Part shown: positions 23,367 through 33,645 of the stretch, one piece after another | How the letters are laid out: every line of letters begins with the position of its first letter | Numbering within the stretch: position 1 is the stretch's first letter | DNA from: Liquidambar formosana | Lineage: Eukaryota; Streptophyta; Magnoliopsida; Saxifragales; Altingiaceae | Direction of reading: 5' to 3' | Assembly (NCBI GenBank): GCA_039720395.1 | Contig: CM077826.1 | Span: forward strand, 22,321,053 to 22,385,052 | Length of the DNA: 64,000 nucleotides | The notes under the pieces: generated by a model | Seen by the model: only the letters and a program-made list of their open reading frames with translations | What the model was told of the DNA's origin: nothing | Databases searched by the model: none | Position numbers and translations under genes: made by a program

Positions 23367-26300
23367 TTTTTTTTGTGATGAAGTAAAAGTGTATTAATAA
23401 TAAAGGCTTAGCCTAAGTATTAAAGAACACCCCCTTAAAGCTTGAGGGCATTCACAAAAAGTATAAAGGAAAGATTTGGAGAACTAGAAAAACTCGAAAA
23501 CCACAAAAGAAGATTTCTATATTTAATTTTTATAATTTTATACATATGTTGTTAAAGGCGGGTCGGTTTGGTTTATTGGCGGTTTGACAACATTTAACCC
23601 ACCAACCAAACCAAACCACCAATTTTATTGCTTAATCCACCCAAACCGCGCCGCCTAACCTCTCAAACCGCCTAGGTTGGTGCGGTATGGAGCGGATTGG
23701 TTTGATTTGGCGGATTGGGCAGTTTTTTGCACATCCCTAGTCCTCATGGATTCTTTAGCAGCTCTAGGGGTTTGCGACAAGGAGGACCCTCTTTCCCCTT
23801 TCCTTTTTACTAGATATAGCACACGTGCGTTGCACGTGAATATTTTTAAATAATATTAGTTATACAAAATAATAAATACATAAAGATTTTATATTTTTTT
23901 CATAAAAGATAAAGTTTAAAATTCAAAAGTACATTTTTTTTTATATCAAAATTGTCAACGAAAGGTTAAAAACTCTTTAGATATACATTCAGAATTTTTT
24001 TTTTCCTCATAAAACGGATATTTAAAGAATTTATATTCATATATATTATCATGCAACTTGATAGTTGCTCTAGGAAAAAGAATTTGAGTAAGAATCTAAC
24101 TTTAATTTGTTAAGAGTTTGAGTTAAAATCTAACTTTCATTTGTTACCAAATGATAAGAATGTTTACTATGTGTTTCAATTAAAGAAGAGTAGATATGTA
24201 TTTTTATTAAATTTAATAAAATTAAAAAATAAATTAAAAAAAAAAGAGGGTATATTGGTCATTCAAAAGTTTTTCTAAGATTCAGCCTTTTGTAGGTAGT
24301 ATAGATAGTGGTTATTGAAGCTTTTAGTAGAATGTTGAGTCGTGCAGTGGAAGGTCACTTCTTAAAGGGCTTTGATGAGAATGTTAGAGATCTGAAAGGA
24401 GGTTTCTATTTCTCCTTGGTTGTATGATGACACTATTTTTTGGATTGCTTCTCAATCCCAACTTCGGTACCTCAGGAGTGTTTTGCTTTGCTTTGGAGTT
24501 GTATCAGGATTAAAAGTTAATTTGAGAAAGAGTGAGCTGGTTGGTGTAGGGGATGGGGTTGATATGGAGGTTCTTGCTGTGAATCTATATTGTAGGGTTG
24601 GGACTTTACCGAACTCCTATCTTGGTTTGCCTTTAGGGCCCACTACAACAGTTCATTGATTTGTGCTTTAGTTATCGAGAGGTTTGAAAAGAGGCTTAGT
24701 GGTTGGAAGAAAGGTTATTTGTAGAAAGGTGCTAAAGTAACGCTGATCAAAAGCACTTTAGCAAGCATGCCGATGTACTTCATGTCCTTGTTCAAGATTC
24801 CCGTTGTGGTGGCCAATAAATTGGAGAAGCTTCAAAGAGATTTTTTATGGGAAGGGATGTGGGGTGAAAAAAAAATTCCATTTGGTTGATTGGAATACTA
24901 TTTGCTCTCCAAGAGTGGTTGATGGGTTGGGATTTAGGAACTTGAAGATCATGAACAAGGCTTTGCTGGGAAAGTGGCTTTGGAGATTTGCTGTTGAAAA
25001 AGAAGCATTATGGAGAAACGTTGTGGGATGGAAGTTTGTGGTGAATGAAGGTAATTGGAAAACTAGAGAGGTAAGGGGTAGTTATGGGGTGGGTGTTTGG
25101 AAATATATCAGCAAGTGATGGGAGGATTTTGAGAAAGGAGCTTACTTTAAGGTTGGCAGTGGCAATTCGGTTAGGTTTTGGGAAGATGTGTGGTGCGGAG
25201 ATCATCCTCTTAAAGAGGAATTCCCTTCCCTTTATGAATTTTCTTTAAATAAGGCTGCTTAGGTGACAGATTTTTTGGTTTGGGCCAATGATTCTCATTC
25301 TTGGGATGTTCTTTTGGGAGAAATGTCCAAGACTGGGAATAAGATGATGTTTTTTTCTTTTCTGGGAAAGAATTATGATTCCCAAGTTAATAAGGGGGAG
25401 GAGGATCGCATTATGTGGAGGGGAGGTAGAAGGGGGAAGTTTTCAGTTAAATCTTTTTTTCGTTCCTTGGTGGGTTTGAATGGAGCTAAGTTCCCCGCTT
25501 CTAGAATTTGGGTGGCTAATTTCCTTCTAAAGTCTGTTTTTTTTACCTGGATTGCATGTTGGGGGAAATGCCTCACCATTGATAACCTTCAGAGGAGAGA
25601 TTTTCATTTGGCAAACAGGTGTGTGCTTTGTAAAGGAGAGAGGGAGACAATAGAACATCTGTTGATCCATTGTGAGGTTACTTACCAGCGCTGGATGTTT
25701 TGTTTGCACTTATTTGGGATGGCAGTGGGTGATGCCAAAGGGGGTGCTTGCTGTTGTGGATTCTTGGAGATGTAGGAGCCTGTAAGAAAGAGGCTATAAG
25801 GTTTTGGAGAATTGTTCCCCATGCCATTTTTTGGGCTACTTGGACTGAGCGTAACAATAGAACTTTTAATGATAAAGAAAACACAGTGATAGGTTTAAAA
25901 GCACATATAGCTGACTTCCTTTTTTCTAGGGGCGATACATTGAATTTTTGTATGTGGATGCCTCATTTTGATTTTTTGGGTAGCTCAAATCTTTAGCTTT
26001 TCTGTATACTGCTAGTGTACAGGGGCTGTTGGCCTTCTTTTTGTACTCGCGCTTTTGCGCTTGTTTGTTTACAATAATATTCTTTACTTTATCAAAAGAT
26101 AAAAAATAAATAAATAAACATTGGTTCATGAATTGGAAAACTGATTCATGAAACCAAAAGATTAGTTTAATTAGTTCATGAATCTTGAGGATGAATTGGT
26201 AAGTCATAATGGAAGAAATTATCAGATTCTAGTTCTACATATAGGGCATTCGTCCCCACCCTCACAAATGCCTATTAGTTATATTCAGTTTAGTCTTGCC

Positions 26301-29300
26301 CCATACAACACAAAATGAAAATTTTTCGAATCATAGGATCATTCTGCTATATTAACTGCTTAGTTCATACAGTGTCGTACTGTTGTGTTCTATAAGCTTT
26401 GAATATTTGATGCCATGCAGAACCAGAAAACCATTTTTAATCTAAATGAATCCTACAACTAGAGTGTTCCAGGTTTTAATGGCACTGGGTACGTAAATTA
26501 TATAGTATATATGTAAATGATGCTCCAACATATAATGCACTGTTCTTACAGGCCTTCAGTAATTCAAATAACAAAAAGCATACCATATTGGCCGGCTCAC
26601 TTTGTAATAAGCACTTGTTGATATTCAGAACCTTATCAAAAAATCCAGGAGCATGCAGTCCCAATGCATAACCACTGGAACCATCTTGTTTCTCATGTAA
26701 CAGTTCTATAGGTAACCACTTTTGAGTAGCAAAAGAGAACTCCATCTGCAAAAACAGAAAAATAATTTTTATCTTTCAAAATATTTATTTATCAATTTCT
26801 TATCTTTTCTTGGATAACTAAGAAAACAGCAGTTAAAAAGCAATGGTAATGTATGTCCATAAATAAAATTCAATTGGAGATAAATGTATGGCATCAAGCT
26901 ATGACAATCATGCATACATGGACACACTACCCAAACAATTGAGAACTGTGACTGATAAATTAGGGACTTAGAGGTATTGACTTGTCACTACTCACTATAC
27001 AGAAGCAGGTTTGAGTGGTTTACATATCCCATATATTTCTGGTAACTAGATCATGTAGCAGGTAGACCACAAAGGTTATTGTCATCTGACCCTTGAACTG
27101 ATACTTAACATAAGTATTCATATTAGCAGCAGGTGAAAGTATATAAACGCTGTGTGGGGAGCACCCAAAACATGCTTGTGTGGAAGATGCAAGAAAAATA
27201 CTGCCCCTTGTCTACTTTTGTAAATCTTTCTGCTAAAAATCTACCATTTCATTATCCAGTTTGTAGTTTTCTACATTCCATCAATGTTACTCACATAGCC
27301 ATTCAGATTAAAATTTTAATATTGTTTATATTTGTACACATGTTGTCTCATACTCTCACTAGCTTCCACAAATTAATAGGTGACTAATGGTTTGTCATTA
27401 AAAGTCCAAAAAGGATCATCAACCAGATAAAGCTAGCAGGCATGCAAGATCACTTGCCACATCATTGTTCCCACAACATCACACATCACATGACATGTAA
27501 GAGAATGCAAGTTGAGAAAGCTACTCTCAAAATCGAAAGTAACTTGAAAATCTGCAAGCTGCTACAAAAAAGTATAACAAGTAACTAGCAACACTTGTAA
27601 AGCTAAATCTTTGGTCAGCACCAATAAATTTTGTAGGTATTTGTCAAATATGAAGGTTGTTTGCAATATTTCATTATTAGGATACATGGTAATAATCTTC
27701 TAAGAATGGCACTCTTAAGTTTTATAGGCTGACGGGCAGTTAAAAATCATCTAGCAAATCTCAAGTTTTAAAGGTTAATTTTCTATTTCAAGCTTTATAA
27801 CAGAACTTTATCCAGACATGAGCATTATAATCACATCTTCCAATTCTAGAAGGCTCTTTGTGTGGCAGAATAGAAAAGAAAGTCAGATTATCAACAAATT
27901 TTGTCTTGGAAAACAGTGTTGACATTTTCTCTTCATTTGACATCTTAGCCACACAGTCTGGTGATGAAAGCACAACAAAGGAATGACTTACTATTTGATA
28001 TAGCTATAATTTTTTTTTTTTTTTTTTTTTTTTTTTGCTAACAGGGGAGCCATCCCATAGCAGGGCCTTTGGACCCACCCATGGAACCCAAACCCTCGGG
28101 GAGACTAGCGCATTAACCCACCGCCACAGCCCCCCGCTTAAATCTTGGGTTGTCCTAGCGGGGAATCAAACACATGACCGTGCGCCGAACCACACAATCA
28201 CAAGTTCACCCTTACCAACTGGGCTTCCCAAGGGTGGGTATTGATATTGCTATAATATTTTTTCGCTTGCTGCTGAAGAAAGTAGGAAACAATCATTTCA
28301 CCATGTCAAACCAAATGCACAATGTACAAGCTGCTTTATTTCCTATACTAACCTTATTCCTGTAATGGAATTGGATATCACAGGGAACAATGGGCTTCAT
28401 GATACTATAGAATTCTGGGTCTTTATCAGAAAACTTTCCAACATGTATCAGCAACTCACGCACTTGTTGTTCCTTAGCTCTTAGTTGGGCATTATACAAC
28501 AGGTTTTGTGTTTTACAACCTCCACAAACAGAGGCATATTCACAAGGGGCATCCACAATGTCCCAGTGAGGAGATATTGTCTTTAACTTAGTCACCTGCG
28601 TTATTCACAAAACAAACCATCATAAGTCATTAAAAAGGGAGATAAGTCGTGTATCCATACCGCCTGTATTGCAAGGAACATCACATAGAAAATTGATATT
28701 GATACAAGTGATACTACTCTATGGACTCACCACTTCATTATTGAGCAAAGTTCAACAATATGACATTATTACCCATACTTTCTTCTCGAAAGCAATGCCC
28801 ATACATTATTTTCTTATGTTTAAACAAGCCAAATAGACAAACATACATGTGCACACACAAAATTCTCATTTGTGAACACACAAATGAGAAAGTAATAGTA
28901 TTAAAACTATACTTAGTAACACTTTCCATCTATATCAATACAACTTCTGGAAACTATCATCAAACACATTGAATGGAGAACGAACCAATCTCAAAGTCTC
29001 ATTGATGAAAACCAATTCCCTACATTAATTATTTTCATCATTTTGAACCGATCCAAAAAAAAGGTATAATCTCCACTTGACCAGGACTAATACAACTATT
29101 TGATTTGTTGGACTTGAATATGTTTATGCTTTCGACACCAAAAATGAAGAAAATAAATTTGAAAAACTAATTTTCTTTTCTTTTCCTCGGTTCTTTTTTT
29201 CAGTTTTCTCGGCAACCAAGCAGAAGATTTAAAAAAGAAATGTATGGGGTACAATATCACCCCAATTGGAGCTAAATTCAAAGAGAATATTTTAGCAATT

Positions 29301-30522
29301 TTCAGCATAATTTTGACCCAGTTAACATTAGTCTTTTCATTTTCTGGAAAACAAAACAGTATAGAAATAAGACCCAAAGTACATTCTATTTTATATTCCT
29401 CTGTTTTCTCAGTAACCAAAATGACCCACCAATTGGTCAGAGCATCTCCAATGGTGTGCTAAAAGGTGTGCTATGCCATATTTTAGCAATAGCACACCTT
29501 GTTAGTGCTCTAATGTTGTGCTAAAGGGTGTGCTAAAAAATAGCAATAGCACACCCTTGTGCCAAAATAGCACAGAGATGCTTAGAGAAAGGGAGGGGAA
29601 GGGGATGGTGGTTGTGCACTTGTGCCAAAAATTTACATATTGTGTCATTTGCACCACCGAGCACATTGTGTCAAAATGTCAAATTATAGCACTTGGCACT
29701 CTACCAGGTGCTAAAATAGGAATAGCACATGCAAAATACTAAAATAACACAAACCAATGGAGATGCTATGAGGAACTCCAATAGGATAACAGAGCTAGTA
29801 TTGAACCTCTGCATTGTTACCAAGCCGACATTTTCATTTTCTTTTCCTTTCTTTCGTCAATTCTCTCAGCAACCAACAAACCATAGGTAAGAAAATAGAA
29901 AGAATAATAACAGAACTATTGACGAATACAATTCCAGTTTCTTTTCTTCTCTTTTGCTCATGTTTCTTGAGAAATGGAAAGCAAAATATAACGGGAAAAA
30001 CTCCTCAGCAAAGTTTCCCTTTTCGCGGGTGACAGCGGCCAAATAAGTGTTATTTTTGGATGTTAAGAAAACTGAGCCTAACGCAACATTTTATTTTCCT
30101 AAATTTTCTGGGCAAATAGACAAACCCACAAATTAGAACGAAATATAAAGTTAAAAGAAAAAAAAAAGGTATAATCGAACCTCGGCATAGTTACCCTTTT
30201 TGCGAGTGACGCGGCCGAGGAAGCGTTCACCGGGGAGTGCACGATCACACATGACCACGAACCCTGTATCTGCCACCTTGCACAAGCCCTTTCCTTTAAA
30301 AGCTAGGGTTTCGCATACCAGTTCCAAGGTCTGTCCTCGCTTTGGGAAATATGACACTGGTTTATTATCGGACTGTTGAGTTTCTTCTGAATCTTCGATG
30401 GAATATGAAGGAGTGGAAGCAGAGACCGAGAGAGCAGTGGCTGAAGAAGATGAACGGAACTTGTGAAGCCATGGACATGGGTTCAGGCGTCTGAAGCCGT
30501 GGCTTGGCATTGTTGTAGCCAT
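14545..30522 (-). CDS. RNA (uracil-5-)-methyltransferase, TrmA/RlmD (RumA) type, ten exons
   Basis: Exons (minus strand): 30522-30181, 28595-28353, 26745-26584, 19159-19050, 17755-17647, 16348-16193, 16044-15929, 15843-15677, 14858-14728, 14652-14545. They total 1644 bases, 547 residues plus stop, with GT-AG borders and consistent phases. The N-terminus is S/T-rich, compatible with organelle targeting. A TRAM-like RNA-binding domain follows (about 58-115). Cys132, Cys138, Cys141 ([10 protein letters not shown]) and Cys240 (NINKC) match the four ligands of the 4Fe-4S cluster in RlmD-type enzymes. [15 protein letters not shown] (about 358-374) and [10 protein letters not shown] (398-407) form the S-adenosylmethionine site. 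Cys496 in VSCNP is the expected nucleophile and Glu539 in PHIEC the expected base. The family makes 5-methyluridine in rRNA or tRNA; which RNA is used here is not shown by the sequence. The 3' boundary of exon 9 and the start of exon 10 rest on the reading frame. Confidence 0.93.
15677..16044 (-). other. S-adenosylmethionine-binding exons of the methyltransferase
   Basis: Exon 7 (16044-15929) carries [15 protein letters not shown], the glycine-rich motif I, and exon 8 (15843-15677) carries [18 protein letters not shown], the acidic end of the second strand, and PDVVIS before the catalytic exon. The split Arg and Asp codons at the exon borders support the splice sites chosen. Confidence 0.85.
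16768..16925. repeat. Foldback element with 37-bp near-perfect arms in methyltransferase intron 5
   Basis: Left arm 16768-16804 (CTATGTAGACCATGCATGCC and on) and right arm 16889-16925 are inverted copies with one mismatch in 37, around an 84-base loop. No clear target duplication was found. The transcript of the intron could form a long hairpin. Confidence 0.8.
18153..18292 (-). mobile_element. 5'-truncated tRNA-derived SINE
   Basis: Target duplications ACATGTCCTTGGATATAT (18135-18152) and ACATGTCCATGGATATAT (18293-18310) differ at one base of 18. On the minus strand the insert begins in a B-box-like GTTCGACTCTT and ends CCCCATCATCAAAAAA, a typical plant SINE tail. The A box is missing. Confidence 0.75.
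18452..18690 (-). mobile_element. tRNA-derived SINE
   Basis: Target duplications TATTTGAGGAAGC (18439-18451) and TATTTGAGAAAGC (18691-18703) flank it. On the minus strand an A box (TGGACCGAGTGG) and B box (GGTTCAACTCTT) are followed by a poly(A)-rich tail (18452-18486 on the plus strand). Confidence 0.8.
20045..21237. mobile_element. hAT-like non-autonomous element inside the LINE
   Basis: Ends CATGGTTCAAAGTCTCG and CGAGACTTTGAACCCTG are inverted, flanked by TATGGGAT (20037-20044) and TATAGGAT (21238-21245), 7 of 8 bases identical. Subterminal GGTCTCG/CGAGATC repeats lie at both ends. Removing the element and one flank copy restores the LINE reading frame (LLWDSRKF). The interior has TA and CT microsatellites and no transposase. 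Confidence 0.8.
22677..23739. mobile_element. Non-autonomous hAT element inside the LINE
   Basis: The exact 8-bp duplication GTCCTCAT stands at 22669-22676 and 23740-23747, around inverted ends TAGGGATGTGC and GCACATCCCTA. Subterminal GGTCGGTTTGG/CCAAACCG motifs occur at both ends. A 60-bp TA microsatellite plus poly-T lies at 23290-23373. Removal restores INGSP in the LINE reverse transcriptase. Confidence 0.92.
23810..24305 (-). mobile_element. Non-autonomous Helitron inside the LINE
   Basis: On the minus strand the element starts TCTATACTACC and ends with a hairpin CACGTG-CAACG-CACGTG, eight further bases, then CTAG, inserted between A and T. These are the Helitron end signals. Deleting exactly 23810-24305 rejoins PFLF to [11 protein letters not shown] in the LINE frame, so both ends are fixed to the base. 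At 496 bp it has no Rep/helicase. Confidence 0.93.
28011..28239 (-). mobile_element. tRNA-derived SINE in methyltransferase intron 2
   Basis: Target duplications TTTGATATAGCTATAAT (27994-28010) and ATTGATATTGCTATAAT (28240-28256) match in 15 of 17. On the minus strand an A box (AGCCCAGTTGGTAAGG) and B box (GTTTGATTCCCC) are followed at the 3' end by a run of 26 A. Confidence 0.85.
29441..29767. mobile_element. MITE in methyltransferase intron 1
   Basis: Ends AGCATCTCCAATGG and CCAATGGAGATGCT are inverted. The interior is rich in GTGTGCTA/TAGCACAC repeats. Target duplication is not clear. Confidence 0.6.
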
Positions 30523-30668
30523 CGTTTGGTGGTTCTGGTCGGCGTGGTGGTGATGCTGGTGTGAATCGGAGGGAAAAGGAGAATGTTTTAAGATAAGAGG
30601 GTACTTTGGGTATTAGAGAATGTTAATGAAGGGCGGTTTAGTAATGTTGAAAATATCATCCTTTCTTA

Positions 30669-30885
30669 GGGCCTGTTTGGGAACTTTAAAAACTGGCCTA
30701 GTCCATAACTATTATCTAGTTTTTAAATAAACCAATTCATAATTGGTTTGAAAAAAAACTATGTTTATTCCTTATTTTCATAACAAAATTGAACAATTTA
30801 ATAGGAAAAAGAGACTTATCAAACAGTGTGAAATCAAAATTGCCAACCTCAACTTGATAGGTTTTCAAGTTTGCCAAACAGTCCC
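30669..30885. mobile_element. Tourist-like (PIF/Harbinger) MITE
   Basis: Ends GGGCCTGTTTGGGAAC and GTTTGCCAAACAGTCCC are inverted; flanks are TTA and TTG. It lies about 150 bases upstream of the methyltransferase start codon. Confidence 0.6.
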
Positions 30886-31420
30886 TTGGAGAAAGGATTT
30901 GGTGTTGGGTTAAAACATGCAGCACTATGCTAGATTAATTAAAGCCATAAAACGAGAATTTTATTGGGTCCATAAAATATAACACCATACTAGGAAATGT
31001 TAGTAAGCCCCATATTTTCCCTTACAAATCTTGCCTTATTAAGAGAATAGGGCGTAAAGTTGTGGGATTCATTGATATGGTTAAACCCTAAAAATTGAAA
31101 CAAAACTAAATCCACATAATAGAGCAAAATTTGTAAGGCAAAGTAAGGGGCTAACTAGCATTTCCCCACCTTGCTGGATTAATTGAAACAATTGAATAAG
31201 AATTATGACAATCTCAAGAATATAAGATGGCTATTAGGAAGAATGAGAGAAAATCAAAAGATGAGAGATGATATAAGATCACAGAGTCACTTTAGGTGTT
31301 GAGAGAAGTAATTAAGATGTTGAAAGAGATTTTTATGGTGTAAAATAGAAGCACCCTTCTTAGAGGGTAAAACATTAAAACCACATAGGTGCCTCCTTAT
31401 TAGCAAGGTCATTTCATTTA
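30886..31420. other. Intergenic stretch upstream of the methyltransferase gene
   Basis: A+T-rich DNA without recognised motifs. Confidence 0.4.
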
Positions 31421-31638
31421 GGCTATGTTCGTTTAACTGAAATGGAATGGATGGAATGGAATCTCATTCCAATTCATTCCAAACAACATGTTTGGATGAG
31501 GTAATTTGAATGGAAATGGAATCAAATAGTGTGTTTAAACAACCATTTCAAATCCCTTTTCATTTAAAACTACTTCAAACATGGAATCAGATTCCATTCC
31601 CATTCATTCCATTCCATTCCAACTAAACAAACATGGCT
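31421..31638. mobile_element. Tourist-like MITE with GGAAT-rich ends
   Basis: Flanked by TTA (31418-31420 and 31639-31641). Ends GGCTATGTTCGTTTA and TAAACAAACATGGCT are inverted and both lead into GGAATGGAAT-type repeats. Confidence 0.75.
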
Positions 31639-31641
31639 TTA

Positions 31642-33260
31642 AGGGCGTTTGGGCTCCAGTCTACATGGGTGGACTATTGCAGCCATAGGTACATCTCGAA
31701 AAACTCTTCCAGCTTTAGGTACACACAATTGCGCAAAAGACCAACATGCCCCTCTAAACAACACATTTAAGGGAAAAATAAAAACACAAACAGCTCTCGT
31801 CAAACACGGCTTCCGCTTATTACGCAAAAAATCCAGTCAAACACGGCGTGTGCTTACCTTCGGTGCACGTTCAACACGTCGGCGAATCTCTGGTGCACAT
31901 TCGACTCACCTCATCGTACCCGTCAAGAGAGAAGAAAAGAAGCAATGGTGTTCGTTGTGTAACTCTTCCAGCATCGTTGTGCCCAAGGTTCGTCGAACAT
32001 CATCAATCGGAGAAAAATGGCCTCATCATCCCTATTAAGAGAGAAAACGAGCAACGGTCTAGTTAAGGTGATCATCATGTAACTCTTCCAACATCATTCC
32101 AATCTGTAACTCGTCATGTAATTAATTCTGTTCGTTCAAAGATGTTGGTTGTGTAACTATTCGAGCCTTGTTAGGGCAAATAATTTTCCCACATCAACAG
32201 TCGATTAAAAAAATGGCAAAAAAAATGTAAGATTTTGTTTCCCTTCTGTGATTGTGTTGGATTGTTGGAGAGTTCGTTCCTTTTGAACGGATTTTTGCTA
32301 TTCGTGTAACTAAACCTAGGGTTTTTATTTGATTTCTAATTTTGGGGATTTTGACATTGTTAATGGGGTTTTTGAAATTTCTTGCATTATTAATTACATT
32401 GGGTTTAATTTTTTTGATTTTGGGTTTCTGATTTTGGGGATTTTTTCTGTTCATGTAACTAAACCTAAGGTTTTTATTTGATTTCTGATTTTGGGGTAAT
32501 GGGGTTTCTGATTGCAGTATTAGTTACATTGCACTTCCATGTAACTAATTGGAATTGGAAAATGGAGGATTCCTTCTTTTTTGACCTATTTTTTGTTGTT
32601 CGTATAACCAAAAAACCTTCTCCAGTCTCTCTCTCTGTTTTTTTTTTTTTCTTTTTTTTATGAACTTTTTTTAGAGAGCCATGGCTATTGCTTCCATTGT
32701 CGCCGGCCATGGTTCTCCTCTCTTTCTTCTTCTTCTTTTTCTTTTTTTGGTTTTCTTTTCTATACTGCCATGGCCATGGTAGTAGCTGCCGTGATCATGA
32801 GTTCTCTTGTTCCTTGTTTTTTTTATTGGATTTTATTTCTTTTTAGTACTTCTCCTTCCACATAAATAAACAAGCCTCCACCACCGAATCCTTCTCAGTT
32901 AAACTAACCATGGCTTCTCTTTCTCTCTGCAAAACTCATCCCTTTTTTTACAAATCTAGTGGTGATGGGTTTCTGTGGGCGGTCCTTCTTCGACGGGGGT
33001 TGAGAGAGATAGGGTTTTTGAGCTGGACAATGAAATTGCAGATTAAGAAAGAATCGAAGTGAATAGGCTGGGTTTGATTTGGGAAATCGTGATGGTTTTT
33101 CCATTTAAAACCTTGCCATATATGTTTAGAGGGGCAATGGTAGTATTCACAACCAGATATTTGGCAACTATCTCAAAAATATTGTCGTTTGGGCTGTGCA
33201 GTGGACTTTACGCCAAAAGAGTTTCAATAGGTGACTTGAGGCTAGAACAAACCCCCAATT
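31642..33260. mobile_element. Possible diverged inverted-repeat element, about 1.6 kb
   Basis: Left part contains GGGCGTTTGGGCTCC and, further in, ATGCCCCTCTAAACA; the right part contains these in inverse order and complement (TGTTTAGAGGGGCAAT at about 33123 and CAAACCCCCAA at about 33248). A segment with TGTAACTAAACCTA and TTTTTATTTGATTTCT is directly repeated at about 32303 and 32455. No target duplication was found. Confidence 0.4.
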
Positions 33261-33645
33261 ATATACCTCCCACTAATTTCCCCTTTCATTTATCATTTTT
33301 TTTTTTTTTTGGGCAAAAGAGGAAAATGCATTCGTAATCCGTATAATTTAACCAAGAATCAACCAACTAACAAATCCATAGCCCAAGTGACTCACAACTT
33401 CCCTCTCGCCCAAATGAAATGGGATGAATCAAATCAATAAGCTTTTTGATTGATTCATGGCACAGCGAAGCCAAATTCAGAAATCAATATCATCACCTTG
33501 GTACTGAATACAATCCCCTAGTCCATGTTGTAATAATAGAACAAGTGCCACCTAGATGTAACTTTGTTTTTTTTTTTTTTGTTATAAGCTCCGCCTAGAT
33601 GTAGCTATACATAAGTCTAGGACCCCTCATCATAAATAATATTAC
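33261..33645. other. Intergenic stretch, nothing recognised
   Basis: Two poly-T runs; no ORF with a recognisable motif. Confidence 0.4.

Larger units (their letters stand above)
20020..25996 (+). pseudogene. LINE ORF2 relic: endonuclease, reverse transcriptase, zf-RVT
   Basis: Coding pieces in order: [20 protein letters not shown] spanning the first insert; SGVYGPHG and [17 protein letters not shown] of the endonuclease (GDFN motif, from 21330); the SDHSP motif reached only by a frame change at about 21685; a linker (21700-22159); [13 protein letters not shown] (about 22370) of the reverse transcriptase; [20 protein letters not shown] (joining across the second insert); PFLF then [10 protein letters not shown] (joining across the Helitron); LYDDTIFW, where the usual F/Y-A-D-D has lost its Ala but keeps both Asp (about 24420); YLGLPLG (about 24620); and a Cys/His zf-RVT segment, [18 protein letters not shown] (about 25620). 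Several stops and frameshifts, and a deletion between 22440 and 22560, make it non-functional. Confidence 0.85.
20010..26119 (+). mobile_element. L1-type LINE, 5'-truncated and mutated, with three younger insertions
   Basis: LINE DNA is about 20010-20044, 21238-22676, 23748-23809 and 24306-26119, on the strand opposite the host gene. The 3' end has the usual plant LINE tail: untranslated DNA after the stop at 25996, TTTATCAAAAGAT, then a degenerate A-rich tail (AAATAAATAAATAAAC). No target duplication was found. See the ORF2 entry for coding content. Confidence 0.85.
19160..26583 (-). other. Methyltransferase intron 3, 7.4 kb, enlarged by nested transposons
   Basis: The intron between exon 3 (ends 26584) and exon 4 (starts 19159) holds an antisense LINE with three inserts of its own. 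Outside the LINE, a 40-base unit containing GTACAGG and CATCATGATTTAACTTTGG is repeated directly at about 19615 and 19771. Confidence 0.85.

Noticed and set aside
23190..23378. 62-codon frame with repeated Tyr-Ile
   Set aside because: Translation of a TA microsatellite.
26926..28352. Additional exon in methyltransferase intron 2
   Set aside because: Exons 2 and 3 join in phase, matching the order of the family; no conserved segment is missing.
31649..32038. 129-codon plus-strand frame as a gene
   Set aside because: No recognised domain, and it lies in a probable inverted-repeat element.
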